64,000 bases of DNA. Origin: DAIODI01 sp046349255. Its GTDB lineage: Bacteria > Pseudomonadota > Alphaproteobacteria > Rhizobiales > Aestuariivirgaceae. The position numbers were made by a program, and so were the translations under genes. The stretch covers positions 682,001 through 746,000 of the forward strand of contig JAXMCR010000004.1 in NCBI GenBank assembly GCA_046349255.1. The letters are read 5' to 3'. Positions 51,447 through 60,407 of the stretch are shown one piece after another; position 1 is the stretch's first letter, and each line of letters starts with the position of its first letter. The notes under the pieces were generated by a model. The model was given only the letters and a program-made list of their open reading frames with translations, searched no databases and was not told where the DNA came from.

Positions 51447-51582
51447 AATCCCGTCAAGAGCACCCGCGGAGCGCGTGCTGTCAAGAGCGGGACCTGCCGC
51501 ATATTCAGTCCCTCAAGTTTGATACCTTAACGTCGTAGAAGAACTTATTTGTCTTCAAGATCAGGACCTTTTTCCTCAATGG

Positions 51583-52941
51583 CTAGCGTGCGGAAGCTTT
51601 TCGCAAACGTGAACCCGCCGGAAGCACATATTCTGAAGCTCCGGGCCTAGAGGTTGCTTTGGCGAACGTCGAAGTGAGGGCTTTGCGCAGCGCACTGCCT
51701 AAGCCGTTTCTCGCATCGAAGAACTCTTGACTGAGGCCAACGCAGGCCTGGCGCAAATCCGAGTAAAGTTTAGCATCCGATTGCAGCTGTAAGACCGCGT
51801 TCACGTAACTATCGATGTCGTTTGTCTTCGTCTCCACGCAGGCGGGTCTCAAGACTTCTAGTGCCGGGACCACCGGATTGGTGATTACCGGTCGGCCGGA
51901 CAGAACGCTTTCTACGGCCGTCTTCGCGAGGCCTTCGCCAAAGTCGTTCCGGGTGGGAACGATCGACGCATGACAGCGGGCGTAGATCTTGTGTTGATCC
52001 TGCGGCGGTGCCCATCCACCAATAGCGACGACGTCCTTAAGGCCGCGGCGCTCTTGTTCGAATTTCAATTCGTTCAAGTCGGGGCCATCACCCCAGATTT
52101 CCCAACGAACACGACCTGGCGCTTTACGTTCGGCCTGCTCTGCCATCTCGAGGATGTCAAACACGCCCTTGTTGCGGACCACACGGCCGAAGAAGGCGAT
52201 CCGAAACGGTTCGTCACCTACGTCCAGAGGTGCCGGCGTGTGAAACCGCGAGCGGTCATAGATCGGGCGCATCACCTGAAGGCGATCATCGTGGCCGCCC
52301 GCGAGTTCCGCGACCTGACGAATGCATTCGGGGGAGACCCCAATTACTCCACAAGCTCCCCATTTCCAAAATGTAGCATCTAACCATTGAAGGGCGCGCT
52401 GAAGCTTGCCTTGCGGCCGAAATCCGGTTGGCCAAAGGGAATTGTGCAGTACGACAACTACTGGGATGCCGCATAATCGAAACAGCCAGAGGCAGAAGGG
52501 AAAGGTAGTTCCGGACGATACGACCGCTACATCGGGGCGGTACTTCAAAGCTGACCAGAAAATGCTCAGCGCATAGCGCGCTTCTCGAGTTAAGTAGGAG
52601 AACTTGCTCTTGCTCGAACCGATCTTGGGCCGGTGTTCTATGGTAAATTTTCCATCTACTATCTTGCGGGGCTTCGAATCATACGACAGCAGATACGCCT
52701 CGGCACCAATGTCGGCACACAGGTCTTCGACTAGGCTCGAATAGGTGATTGAAAACTCACCTGCATACGCATTGCGTGTCCGCCAGCTTTCGTGTGCGCC
52801 GATGGCGTTGCCTGGACCGCAAGCATACATCACGCGACGAACCGACGCGCCGAGCGAAGCGCCAACGGCCCGCGATGCTGAATGTGCGGGAATTGGATTC
52901 CATGGAATGTGATCTGCAATGTCGACCGACGGACTTTTCAC
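51583..52941 (-). CDS. Glycosyltransferase, GT4 type
   Basis: A 452-residue GT-B enzyme. The acceptor half contains LCGIPVVVVLHNSLWPTGF. The donor half has FRIAFFGRVVRNKGVFDILE and the late motif GEGLAKTAVESVLSGRPVI with the conserved Glu pair. By eye the G+C content and third-position bias are lower than those of glnD and mutS on either side, suggesting acquisition by transfer. It probably works in polysaccharide synthesis but stands alone between housekeeping genes. The GTG or ATG start at 52941 includes an unusually Pro/Ala-rich first 30 residues and could be further in. Confidence 0.85.
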   Translation of the reverse strand: MKSPSVDIADHIPWNPIPAHSASRAVGASLGASVRRVMYACGPGNAIGAHESWRTRNAYAGEFSITYSSLVEDLCADIGAEAYLLSYDSKPRKIVDGKFTIEHRPKIGSSKSKFSYLTREARYALSIFWSALKYRPDVAVVSSGTTFPFCLWLFRLCGIPVVVVLHNSLWPTGFRPQGKLQRALQWLDATFWKWGACGVIGVSPECIRQVAELAGGHDDRLQVMRPIYDRSRFHTPAPLDVGDEPFRIAFFGRVVRNKGVFDILEMAEQAERKAPGRVRWEIWGDGPDLNELKFEQERRGLKDVVAIGGWAPPQDQHKIYARCHASIVPTRNDFGEGLAKTAVESVLSGRPVITNPVVPALEVLRPACVETKTNDIDSYVNAVLQLQSDAKLYSDLRQACVGLSQEFFDARNGLGSALRKALTSTFAKATSRPGASEYVLPAGSRLRKASAR

Positions 52942-53052
52942 GGCAAACCCCTCACTCGCTCACTTAGGATGAGTAGCGTGCCGTCTTCTTTATAAGGATG
53001 ACTTAACTAAAGGCCGTGGGTTTGACGAAAACGAGAGTCGATTGTTGACCGT

Positions 53053-55773
53053 CTATTGCTTACAATTTGCCAGCAATTTCAGCTCGTAGACCAGCGACAA
53101 CGCTTCCCGCGGTGTCAGTTCGTCTGCATTGACGGCCGCGATGCAGGAAACAATAGACTCGGTCGCCGGATCGTTTGGCGATGGCCCTTGTTCAGCGGCG
53201 CGTGCGGCCGTGAACAAGGGCAGGTCGTCGACCAGAGCCTGCTTCGGCCGCGACCGCTCATTGGACTCGAGCGCCTCCAGTACTTGGGCGGCGCGCGCGA
53301 TGACGGAGGGAGGCAAGCCCGCAAGTTTCGCTACCTGGATGCCGTACGAACGATCAGCCGCGCCGGGTCCCACCTCGTGCAGGAAGACGACATCGCCCTG
53401 CCACTCCTTCACCTTGACCGTCGCATTCGCGAGACGGGGCAGCCGCTGGGCAAGCGCGGTAAGCTCGTGGAAGTGGGTCGCGAAGAGCGCGCGCGAGCGG
53501 TTCACCTCGTGCAGATGCTCGACGGCGGCCCACGCGATTGACAATCCGTCGAAGGTCGCTGTTCCGCGGCCAATCTCATCGAGGATCACGAGCGATCGAT
53601 CGGTCGCCTGGTTGAGGATCGCGGCTGTCTCGACCATCTCCACCATGAACGTGGACCGACCGCGCGCGAGGTCGTCTGCGGCGCCGACGCGGCTGAACAG
53701 GCGGTCGGAAACGCCGATGTGCGCCTCCTTCGCCGGTACCGGCAGGCCCGTCTGGGCCAAGACGGTGATGAGCGCATTCTGGCGCAGGAAAGTTGACTTG
53801 CCGGCCATGTTGGGACCGGTGAGTAGCCAGATGTGGCGGCCGCCATCCTCTGCCGAGAGGTCGCAGTCGTTGGGTACGAAAGCGGAGGCACCGTCGCGCC
53901 TCAGCACTTCTTCGACGACCGGGTGCCGCCCTTCGAGGATCTTCAGCATGCGCGAGCCGTCGACGATTGGCCGGCACCAGCGGCGGTTCACGGCAATTTC
54001 CGCAGCGGCTGCTGCGACGTCGAGCGCCGCCAGAGCGCGCGCCACGGCGAGGAGGTCAGCGGCCGCGTTGGTCACGAGGCGCACGAGGCGGTCGAACACG
54101 GCGAGCTCGATGGCGAGCGAGCGTTCGCCTGCGAGCAGGATGCGCTGCTCGAGGTCGCCGAGTTCGGCGGTGGAGAACCGCATTGCGTTCGCCATCGTCT
54201 GGCGGTGGATGAACGTCTCCGAAAGCGGCCGCTGCAGCAACTTCTCACCATGCTGCTGGCTCACCTCAATGAAGTACCCGAGCACGTTGTTGTGCTTGAT
54301 CTTCAGTGCCTTGACGCCGGCGAGGTCGGCATAGTTCGATTCGAGTCCGGCGATGACGCGACGGCTTTCGTCGCGCAACGCCCGCTGTTGGTCGAGTGCG
54401 GCATCGAAACCGTGCCGGACAAAGTTCCCGTCGCGCTGATCGAGGGGGAGGGTGTCAGCAAGCGCGTCCGTGAGGGCTCGGACCAGTGTGGCACGGTCGG
54501 CCGACAGCGAGGCGCATGCGGAGTCCACTTCGCTCGGCAGCTGGGCGAGCCCCGATCGATCACTTGCCGCCCGAAGCACTGCACCGAGATCGGCTGCGGC
54601 CATCGTGCCGGCGGCAATCGACATGAGGTCGCGGGGACCGCCACGGCCCACGGTCAGGCGCGTCAGGGCACGCTCGAGATCGGGTGTGCGCGCCAGCCGC
54701 TGGCGAACGTCGCGCCGCAGGTCCGGGTCTGCTGCGAAGACGTCCACCGCGTCGAGCCGGACCGCGATTGCGGCGGGATCGGTCAGCGGGCTCGAGAGGC
54801 GCTGGGCAAGGAGGCGGGAGCCTGCGGCCGTCACCGTCTGGTCCACCGCATCGAGCAGGCTGCCGCGCCGCTCACCCTGCAGCGTGCGGGTAAGTTCGAG
54901 GTTCGCACGCGTCGCCTGGTCGATCAGCATGTGCCGGCCGTCATCCACGCGACGCGGGGGGGACAGGTGGGGCAGCCGTCCAACCTGCGTGAGCAGGACG
55001 TAGTCGACGAGTGCGCCTGCGGCAGCGATCTCCGCGCGCGAGAAGCTGCCGAAACCCTCGAGCGCTGCGACCGCGAAATGCTGGCGCAGGCGATCTTCTC
55101 CGCTCGTCGAGTCGAAGCGCGATGCCGGAAGCGCCGTCACAGTGGCGCCGCAGGTTTCGAGCGCCCGTGAAATCGAAGCCTCCATCGACAGCGAGTCCGC
55201 GACGATGATCTCACTCGGCTCGAGCCTGGCGAGTTCGCCCGAAAGTCGCTCGTCGCTCGTTGCCGTGACGGCGAAGTCGCCGGTCGAGATGTCGACCCAG
55301 GCAACCGCGACGCTGGCTTCCGACCGCACGCGGGCGATCGAGACGAGGTAGTTGTTGGCCTTCGCCGGCAGCAGGGTCTCCTCGGTGAGCGTACCGGCCG
55401 TTACGAGACGCACGATCGCACGGCGCACCACGGACTTCGACCCGCGCTTCTTCGCCTCCGCCGGGTCTTCGGTCTGCTCGCAGATCGCGATGCGATGGCC
55501 CAGACGAATTAACCGGTTCAGGTAATCGGTCGCTGCGTGCACGGGTACGCCGCACATCGGGATGTCTTCTCCGAGGTGCTTGCCGCGCTTGGTGAGGGCA
55601 ATACCGAGCGCGCGCGAGGCGATCTCTGCGTCCTCGAAGAACATCTCGTAGAAATCGCCCATCCGGTAGAAGAGCAGGCTTCCCGGGTTTGCGGCTTTGA
55701 TTTCGAGGTACTGCGCCATCATCGGCGTCGCCTGCGCCGCCTCGATTCCCGCCTGTGTTGCGCGCTCGTTCAT
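53053..55773 (-). CDS. mutS: DNA mismatch repair protein MutS
   Basis: A 906-residue mismatch-recognition ATPase, full length. The N-terminal mismatch site GDFYEMFFEDAE is at about 37-50, the clamp and lever domains follow, and the ATPase has Walker A GPNMAGKST and the signature FATHFHELTALAQRLPRLAN. The start at 55773 matches the family. It is the usual single-copy repair gene. Confidence 0.97.
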   Translation of the reverse strand: MNERATQAGIEAAQATPMMAQYLEIKAANPGSLLFYRMGDFYEMFFEDAEIASRALGIALTKRGKHLGEDIPMCGVPVHAATDYLNRLIRLGHRIAICEQTEDPAEAKKRGSKSVVRRAIVRLVTAGTLTEETLLPAKANNYLVSIARVRSEASVAVAWVDISTGDFAVTATSDERLSGELARLEPSEIIVADSLSMEASISRALETCGATVTALPASRFDSTSGEDRLRQHFAVAALEGFGSFSRAEIAAAGALVDYVLLTQVGRLPHLSPPRRVDDGRHMLIDQATRANLELTRTLQGERRGSLLDAVDQTVTAAGSRLLAQRLSSPLTDPAAIAVRLDAVDVFAADPDLRRDVRQRLARTPDLERALTRLTVGRGGPRDLMSIAAGTMAAADLGAVLRAASDRSGLAQLPSEVDSACASLSADRATLVRALTDALADTLPLDQRDGNFVRHGFDAALDQQRALRDESRRVIAGLESNYADLAGVKALKIKHNNVLGYFIEVSQQHGEKLLQRPLSETFIHRQTMANAMRFSTAELGDLEQRILLAGERSLAIELAVFDRLVRLVTNAAADLLAVARALAALDVAAAAAEIAVNRRWCRPIVDGSRMLKILEGRHPVVEEVLRRDGASAFVPNDCDLSAEDGGRHIWLLTGPNMAGKSTFLRQNALITVLAQTGLPVPAKEAHIGVSDRLFSRVGAADDLARGRSTFMVEMVETAAILNQATDRSLVILDEIGRGTATFDGLSIAWAAVEHLHEVNRSRALFATHFHELTALAQRLPRLANATVKVKEWQGDVVFLHEVGPGAADRSYGIQVAKLAGLPPSVIARAAQVLEALESNERSRPKQALVDDLPLFTAARAAEQGPSPNDPATESIVSCIAAVNADELTPREALSLVYELKLLANCKQ

Positions 55774-55998
55774 CGGCCTGCCCGATACCGTATGACCTAT
55801 CCCGCTCTTCCTAGCAGGAAGGCCATGAGGGAGTCCCGGTCAGGCGGCAGTAAACGCCCCCGAATCCCCAGCGAAAAGGGCTATTGCACGCGAAGGAGTT
55901 GGGACGAAGGCCTTGTGTTCAGCAGGAGAACAGGTAAGCGCCTGCGAACTTCGGCAGTTGTTTCCTCGAGAGGGAGCGAAAGCCAAAAGGCTTCAGCC

Positions 55999-56160
55999 TC
56001 ACTTGAGGCCGACGGAGACCTCGCCGAACTTGGTGACGAGTCCGGTGCCGATCGCAGGCATGACGGCGATCAGCGTAAGGCCGGTCGCGGCGATAATCAG
56101 CGCGTACTCGATCGATGTCACCCCCCCGGCGTCCTCCATAAAGCGTCTGAGAAGTTGCAT
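55999..56160 (-). CDS. Flp/Fap-type type IVb pilin (lone)
   Basis: A 53-residue protein starting MQLLRRFMEDAGGVTSIEYA. The prepilin pattern is Gly followed by VTSIEYALIIAATGLTLIAV: a Gly13 cleavage site, Glu5 of the mature chain (VTSIE numbering) and a hydrophobic helix. This is the Flp pilin assembled by Tad machinery. It has a GGAG site about 10 bases upstream. No tad or cpa genes accompany it, so the secretion machinery must be encoded elsewhere. Confidence 0.85.
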   Translation of the reverse strand: MQLLRRFMEDAGGVTSIEYALIIAATGLTLIAVMPAIGTGLVTKFGEVSVGLK

Positions 56161-56372
56161 CTACTTGGGCTCCGTTGTGTCGCGCAGGCAACAATCTATC
56201 GATGCCGCCATAAGTGTTCGTTCGCTCGAGCCGGAGGAATTTCTGAGAATTTTAGGAAATGGCTGCGGCGCAATTGAAGCAGATAAAATTCGAATCCGGG
56301 CGCTGAGTCTTCCTTTGCGCCTCGCGCCTTACTCTGTCCTGGCAGCGCAATTACCAGAGACGGACGTAACGC

Positions 56373-56555
56373 ATGACCCTCGGATTCAACAAGACGGAAG
56401 TGCTTCTGCGGCAGGCGAGGGCTTCCCGGGCGCAACTCGACCTTCACAAGGGCCGTCGCCCGGACCTTCGTCCGGTCGTCATGCTGTTGGCGATGGTTTT
56501 GTTTCTTGCCACCGCGATTTCCCACCAGATGCTGTTTCCAGGGATCGGGCAGTAA
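56373..56555 (+). CDS. Doubtful small single-helix ORF
   Basis: A 60-residue frame with one hydrophobic helix (about 34-51, VVMLLAMVLFLATAI) preceded by a basic segment. No clear ribosome-binding site and no recognised family. It lies on the strand opposite to the pilin gene. The sequence between this and 57043 contains no other gene I can support. Confidence 0.3.
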   Translation: MTLGFNKTEVLLRQARASRAQLDLHKGRRPDLRPVVMLLAMVLFLATAISHQMLFPGIGQ

Positions 56556-56748
56556 CCTTGACTAGGTTCCACGCCAGTTCGCATCGATCGTTGCGCCGTT
56601 GTGACAGATTTGGCCGCCGACCGGCGACTTCTGAACTCACGAAAAACGTGTGAAAGTTGTTGTTTTCTGCTGAATTGGGGTCTGGCTCGTGTTATCAGGT
56701 GAGTGCTTCTCCCGTTTCCCTGTTGGAGAAGGTTAGCCGCAAAAACTT

Positions 56749-56772
56749 GGGAGCAGCCTTCCAGCTGCTCCC
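56749..56772. terminator. Terminator-like hairpin in an A/T-rich gap
   Basis: Arms GGGAGCAGC and GCTGCTCCC enclose a 6-base loop; CTTTCGTTT follows on the plus strand. The 487-bp gap 56556-57042 is otherwise without a convincing gene, although open frames exist. Confidence 0.55.
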
Positions 56773-57042
56773 CTTTCGTTTGAGGAACATCAATACAATT
56801 GTGTTTTTCGTTTTTGATAAGTGTCTGTTCCAAAAGCTGAATTCCTGAGGCCGCCATATAAACTCCACGTTGACGTAAACGTCGTCTTCCCTCGGTTCCG
56901 GGATGGTCTGACGACGCGCTGCCTGTCATCGCCCTCGAATCACTGCGTCTTTGACTCGAATTTGCACCGGGTGCTTAAGGGCACGATGAGGGTGTGTGGA
57001 CTATTACTCCTGCGCGACGGAAGTGTGGTCACGGGGGAATGC

Positions 57043-57396
57043 ATGCGGGCTCGTCCGCTGCTCAGTTTACTGCTGATAACGATCGGGCTGTTTGCGGGCG
57101 AGGTTCACGCGGCGCAATTCCGATACACCGTCGCCGGCACCGAGCTTCACGTCGACATGCCAGTCGTCGCCACCGGGTTGTCGTCCTCGAAGGGCGATCT
57201 TCTGAACAGCAGCGACCGCGGCCAGCAGTGGGTCATTCGAAGCGTCGGATCTCCCGTCGGACCAGCGTGGCTTGCGGAGGAATCTGAGCCGTCGCCCCTG
57301 ATCGAAATGCCGATCCCGCCCGCCGCATTGCTGTTCGGACTCGGCGTTGTCGGGGTGGGATACCTGTCGCGGCGTCGTCAGGCAGTAAAGGGCTAG
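57043..57396 (+). CDS. Secreted protein with VPLPA/PEP-CTERM-like sorting tail
   Basis: A 117-residue protein. The N-terminus MRARPLLSLLLITIGLF is a signal peptide, followed by a short mature region. The C-terminus is MPIPPAALLFGLGVVGVGY and then SRRRQ: a proline motif, a hydrophobic helix and a basic end, which is the layout of exosortase substrates. The ATG at 57043 has a GGGGGAA site. Exosortase genes are not in the window. Function of the mature part unknown. Confidence 0.65.
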   Translation: MRARPLLSLLLITIGLFAGEVHAAQFRYTVAGTELHVDMPVVATGLSSSKGDLLNSSDRGQQWVIRSVGSPVGPAWLAEESEPSPLIEMPIPPAALLFGLGVVGVGYLSRRRQAVKG

Positions 57397-57451
57397 AGCC
57401 CCTCTGCCGCGCTAAGGCGACGCGGACCGGAACATCGCATAGGATGCCGGC

Positions 57452-58048
57452 ATGGCAACCGATGCACCGCACGTTCCACCAAGGCAGTCGAGCCGCGGGC
57501 CATTGCCGCTGATGGCTCTGATCGCCATCCTCGTCCTGTTCGTCGCGTTACAGCCTGTTTTGACGAACGCACTGCGCAACTGGACAGCGCAACCCGTTCC
57601 AGAGGCGACCATTCCGCCCCGTCCTCTCCCGCGTCTCCAGCTTGTGGGCCCCGATGGGGCTGCGGCATCGCTGGATGCCTATTCGGGGCGCCCCTTCGTT
57701 TTGAATGTCTGGGCGACGTGGTGTCCACCCTGCCGGGAAGAACTTCCTGCATTGGACAAGATGGCAGAGCACCTGAAGGGTGGAACGGACGTTGCCGTCT
57801 TGGCGCTGTCTGTCGACACGGTGAGCGCGGCCCAGGTTCAGGCGTTTCTGAAGGCCCGCGGCATCGATGAGCTGGTGCTGTTTCGCGGCGAGCCCGAGGC
57901 GGTGCTGCAGGCCTTGCGCGTGCCGGGATTGCCAACGACGCTCCTGATCGACCGCGAGGGTCGAGAGGTGGGGCGCCTCGTCGGCGCTACGGCGTGGGAT
58001 TCGGAGAGCGTGATGACCGCGGTGAGGCAACTGCTCCTCAACCGATAA
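57452..58048 (+). CDS. TlpA-like membrane-anchored thioredoxin
   Basis: A 198-residue protein. One N-terminal helix (residues 18-40) anchors it in the inner membrane, with the thioredoxin-like domain in the periplasm. The active site is VWATWCPPCREELP, with Cys91 and Cys94, and the cis-Pro segment is VPGLPTTLLID. TlpA/ResA relatives reduce disulfides for cytochrome maturation or other exported proteins. It lies between two genes for sorting-tail proteins. Confidence 0.9.
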   Translation: MATDAPHVPPRQSSRGPLPLMALIAILVLFVALQPVLTNALRNWTAQPVPEATIPPRPLPRLQLVGPDGAAASLDAYSGRPFVLNVWATWCPPCREELPALDKMAEHLKGGTDVAVLALSVDTVSAAQVQAFLKARGIDELVLFRGEPEAVLQALRVPGLPTTLLIDREGREVGRLVGATAWDSESVMTAVRQLLLNR

Positions 58049-58097
58049 GGGCCGGCCGCTTTCGCGACCAGCCCGTTGTGGGGAGAGCAGTCGAAGA

Positions 58098-58610
58098 TCA
58101 GGCCGAGCGCGTCTTCCGACGGGACGCGAAGCCCACTGCCGCGAGGCCGGCCGCGAACAGCGGGATGCTGGCAGGAAGCGGGATGGCAGCAAGGGAATAT
58201 GTGCCCTTGCTATTGGCCGAGCTTAACACGCAGCTTGGCGCACAAGCATTGGTCGTCACGTTCGCCGTCCACTGGAATGTGCTGGTGAAGATACTGAGGC
58301 TGCTCGCGATGAACGTGATGGAGGTGGGAAGGTTGTTGATCGTGGAGTTGGCCGCCGAACTGCCCTGTACGCCTGCGGGTAACCCGGCGAAGATGCCGTT
58401 GGTGACGGTGAACGTATCGATGCCGGACAAGGCGATGGTGAACGGTGTCGTTGCTCCACCGATCGTCGTCGCATCGAACGTGCTGGTGCCGATCACATTG
58501 AGGGCGCCGTCGAAGAACTTGATCTGATACGTCGCCGCGTCGGCCGATACGGCCGCCGCAGTGAGGCCGGTCCCAAGGACCGCCGTCGCCATTAGCTTCT
58601 TGAGCATCAT
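58098..58610 (-). CDS. VPLPA-CTERM sorting-domain secreted protein
   Basis: A 170-residue protein with a signal peptide (KKLMATAVLGTGLTAAAV) and a Thr/Ser/Ala-rich mature part with two cysteines. The C-terminal tail AIPLPASIPLFAAGLAAVG and SRRKTRS are the VPLPA-type sorting signature, so it is probably cleaved by an exosortase and associated with the extracellular matrix. The ATG at 58610 follows GGGAG. It is convergent with the TlpA gene. Confidence 0.75.
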   Translation of the reverse strand: MMLKKLMATAVLGTGLTAAAVSADAATYQIKFFDGALNVIGTSTFDATTIGGATTPFTIALSGIDTFTVTNGIFAGLPAGVQGSSAANSTINNLPTSITFIASSLSIFTSTFQWTANVTTNACAPSCVLSSANSKGTYSLAAIPLPASIPLFAAGLAAVGFASRRKTRSA

Positions 58611-58873
58611 GCTCTCCCTCATCTCTCTCGCCACAAGCAGGCCAGAACCGATCTGGCCGATGGCAACGACATTGCGGTCGTTGTGCGCTCGTGTCCAAAG
58701 TAATGCAGGAAGGGTGTAACTAACCGGTTGTCTTCGATTGGCGCATTTGTTGCGAATTTCTGTCTAAAGTACTCATAAGTTCGTTTTGCAAAGACGCAAT
58801 CTAAGGTAAAAATTATATACAATAATACAACTTTAAGATAAGCTAATTGGCGACCGCCCTTGAACAGACCATG

Positions 58874-58978
58874 CAAATGGTGCGCGTGCGCAGGCTGTCG
58901 ATCGCATACCATGCATGGCTGGCTGGCGACGAACTTCAGATGCGCCTCATCTCTTAAGCGTTTCGGTTCCGGGAGATG
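58874..58978 (-). pseudogene. Remnant of an HNH-type/DUF968-like gene
   Basis: A 35-residue stretch (LPEPKRLRDEAHLKFVAS and QPCMVCDRQPAHAHHL) matches the conserved beginning of an alphaproteobacterial HNH-like protein family, in which the sequence continues with RFAQ and a further Cys/His pair. Here the homology stops after HHL and passes into A/T-rich sequence of unrelated composition, so the functional core is lost. The open frame containing it is 58619-59068. The whole interval 58611-59175 holds no intact gene. Confidence 0.65.
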
Positions 58979-59175
58979 CAATTGGCTCTTTCCGATCGGT
59001 TTCGTTATCGTGAATTTTATCGACGACGGATAGAGCGGGCTGAAATTCGAGTTTGCCGTTCGCGCCATCTGACTTGGACCGCTTCAAGTCGGCCGCGCAA
59101 CTAGGCTTGGCGGAAAGGGGCCAATCTCTTGCTCAGTCGCCCTTCCCAACAATTTTTTAACCGAGCGCTCCAGGT

Positions 59176-60282
59176 TCATGCCTCGCCGTGCTTGACGAGC
59201 ATTTCCACGGTGGCGGTTACTGTCTTCTCGAAATTCTCGGTACTGTACCGTGCGATTGAGTCGCGGCCGTGCCTGGCCATGCGCAAGTAATCATCGGGAC
59301 GCAATAGTACCCCTGCACAGGCTTTCACCCAATCCTCCACGTCTCGTGCCGCCAGGAGCAGGTCCCGTTCGTTCTGCAAATCGTCTGCAAAGCCTGAATG
59401 CGCAAAGGGCGTGCAGACAAGCGGGCGCTCATGCGCCAAGGCATCGATAACCTTGATTTGAGTTCCTCCACCCGAGAATATCGGCGCTATCACTAAAGCA
59501 GCGCTGTCATATTCGGAAGTAATATTTTCTACGAATCCACGAACCACGATATTGTTTTTTTCTAGTGCCGCCTTTCGTTCTCCAGAAATTCGTCCGACGA
59601 TATGAAGCTCGACTGGCATAACATTCGAGAGGCGTGGAAGTACATTCAACGCAAACCACGTTGCTCCAAAGAAGTTCGGCTCATGTTCCATGAGCCCCAC
59701 CATCAAAATCCGGCCAGGGATGGGGGATTTTCTTTGTCGTTTTAAATCGGGAAAGCGGATCGTGTTCGGGAGGTAGGACTTGTTGTTCGTCAGGATTTTC
59801 GGTTCGTCCGCGGGATTTACATACCAGACATGGCCGACCTGCCGCCCGTAGATTTGTGCCAAGCCGTCGAGTGCGAGGGTCTTCAGCCGGGAGGATAGTT
59901 TTTGTCGCGTCAAGAACGTCTTGCCGAGATCGTCCGCATCAATGATTACCTTACGCAATACGTCTCGCGGGAGGAGCGCGGCTGTGCTGACGAAACATAC
60001 AACGATCAAGTCGTAGTTCTCGATCGCAAACTGCGCTTTGAACCAATTTCGGATTCGATTTCGTTGGAAAAGTCCGGTGATTGAAGGCCCAATCGTCGTA
60101 TAAGTAATCCTCTTTATGTTTTCACTATTCCACTCGGCGTCGTAGGCTTCCCTTTTGCCCGGTTGGAACACAACCGTATTCACCTCGCCGAGCCGCTTCA
60201 AAGCCAACCGGATCATCGAGGTTCGGATTGACCCTCCGTAAGACTCGTCGATTGAATTCGGAGTGACTAAAAGGAATCGCAT
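59176..60282 (-). CDS. Glycosyltransferase, GT4-type (GT-B fold)
   Basis: A 368-residue enzyme, starting RFLLVTPNSIDESYGGSIR. The donor half contains GRILMVGLMEHEPNFFGATW and SGGGTQIKVIDALAHERPLV, typical of GT4. By eye, its G+C content is lower than that of the GH and membrane-protein genes next door, suggesting recent transfer. It leads into the same minus-strand block as the hydrolase and polymerase-like genes, though a 125-bp gap separates them. Confidence 0.86.
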   Translation of the reverse strand: MRFLLVTPNSIDESYGGSIRTSMIRLALKRLGEVNTVVFQPGKREAYDAEWNSENIKRITYTTIGPSITGLFQRNRIRNWFKAQFAIENYDLIVVCFVSTAALLPRDVLRKVIIDADDLGKTFLTRQKLSSRLKTLALDGLAQIYGRQVGHVWYVNPADEPKILTNNKSYLPNTIRFPDLKRQRKSPIPGRILMVGLMEHEPNFFGATWFALNVLPRLSNVMPVELHIVGRISGERKAALEKNNIVVRGFVENITSEYDSAALVIAPIFSGGGTQIKVIDALAHERPLVCTPFAHSGFADDLQNERDLLLAARDVEDWVKACAGVLLRPDDYLRMARHGRDSIARYSTENFEKTVTATVEMLVKHGEA

Positions 60283-60407
60283 TTCTCAGGAACCAATATG
60301 CTTGGAGAAATTTTGACGGGCAGTTCTTTACCGGACCGTGCGCGGCATGACCACATGACTTGCGCGCCTACATGAATTCCAGCGGCTCGAGAATTCCTTT
60401 TACAAGT

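Noticed and set aside
56657..56848. A 63-codon frame in the A/T-rich gap
   Set aside because: It spans a terminator-like hairpin, has no ribosome-binding site and no recognisable composition.
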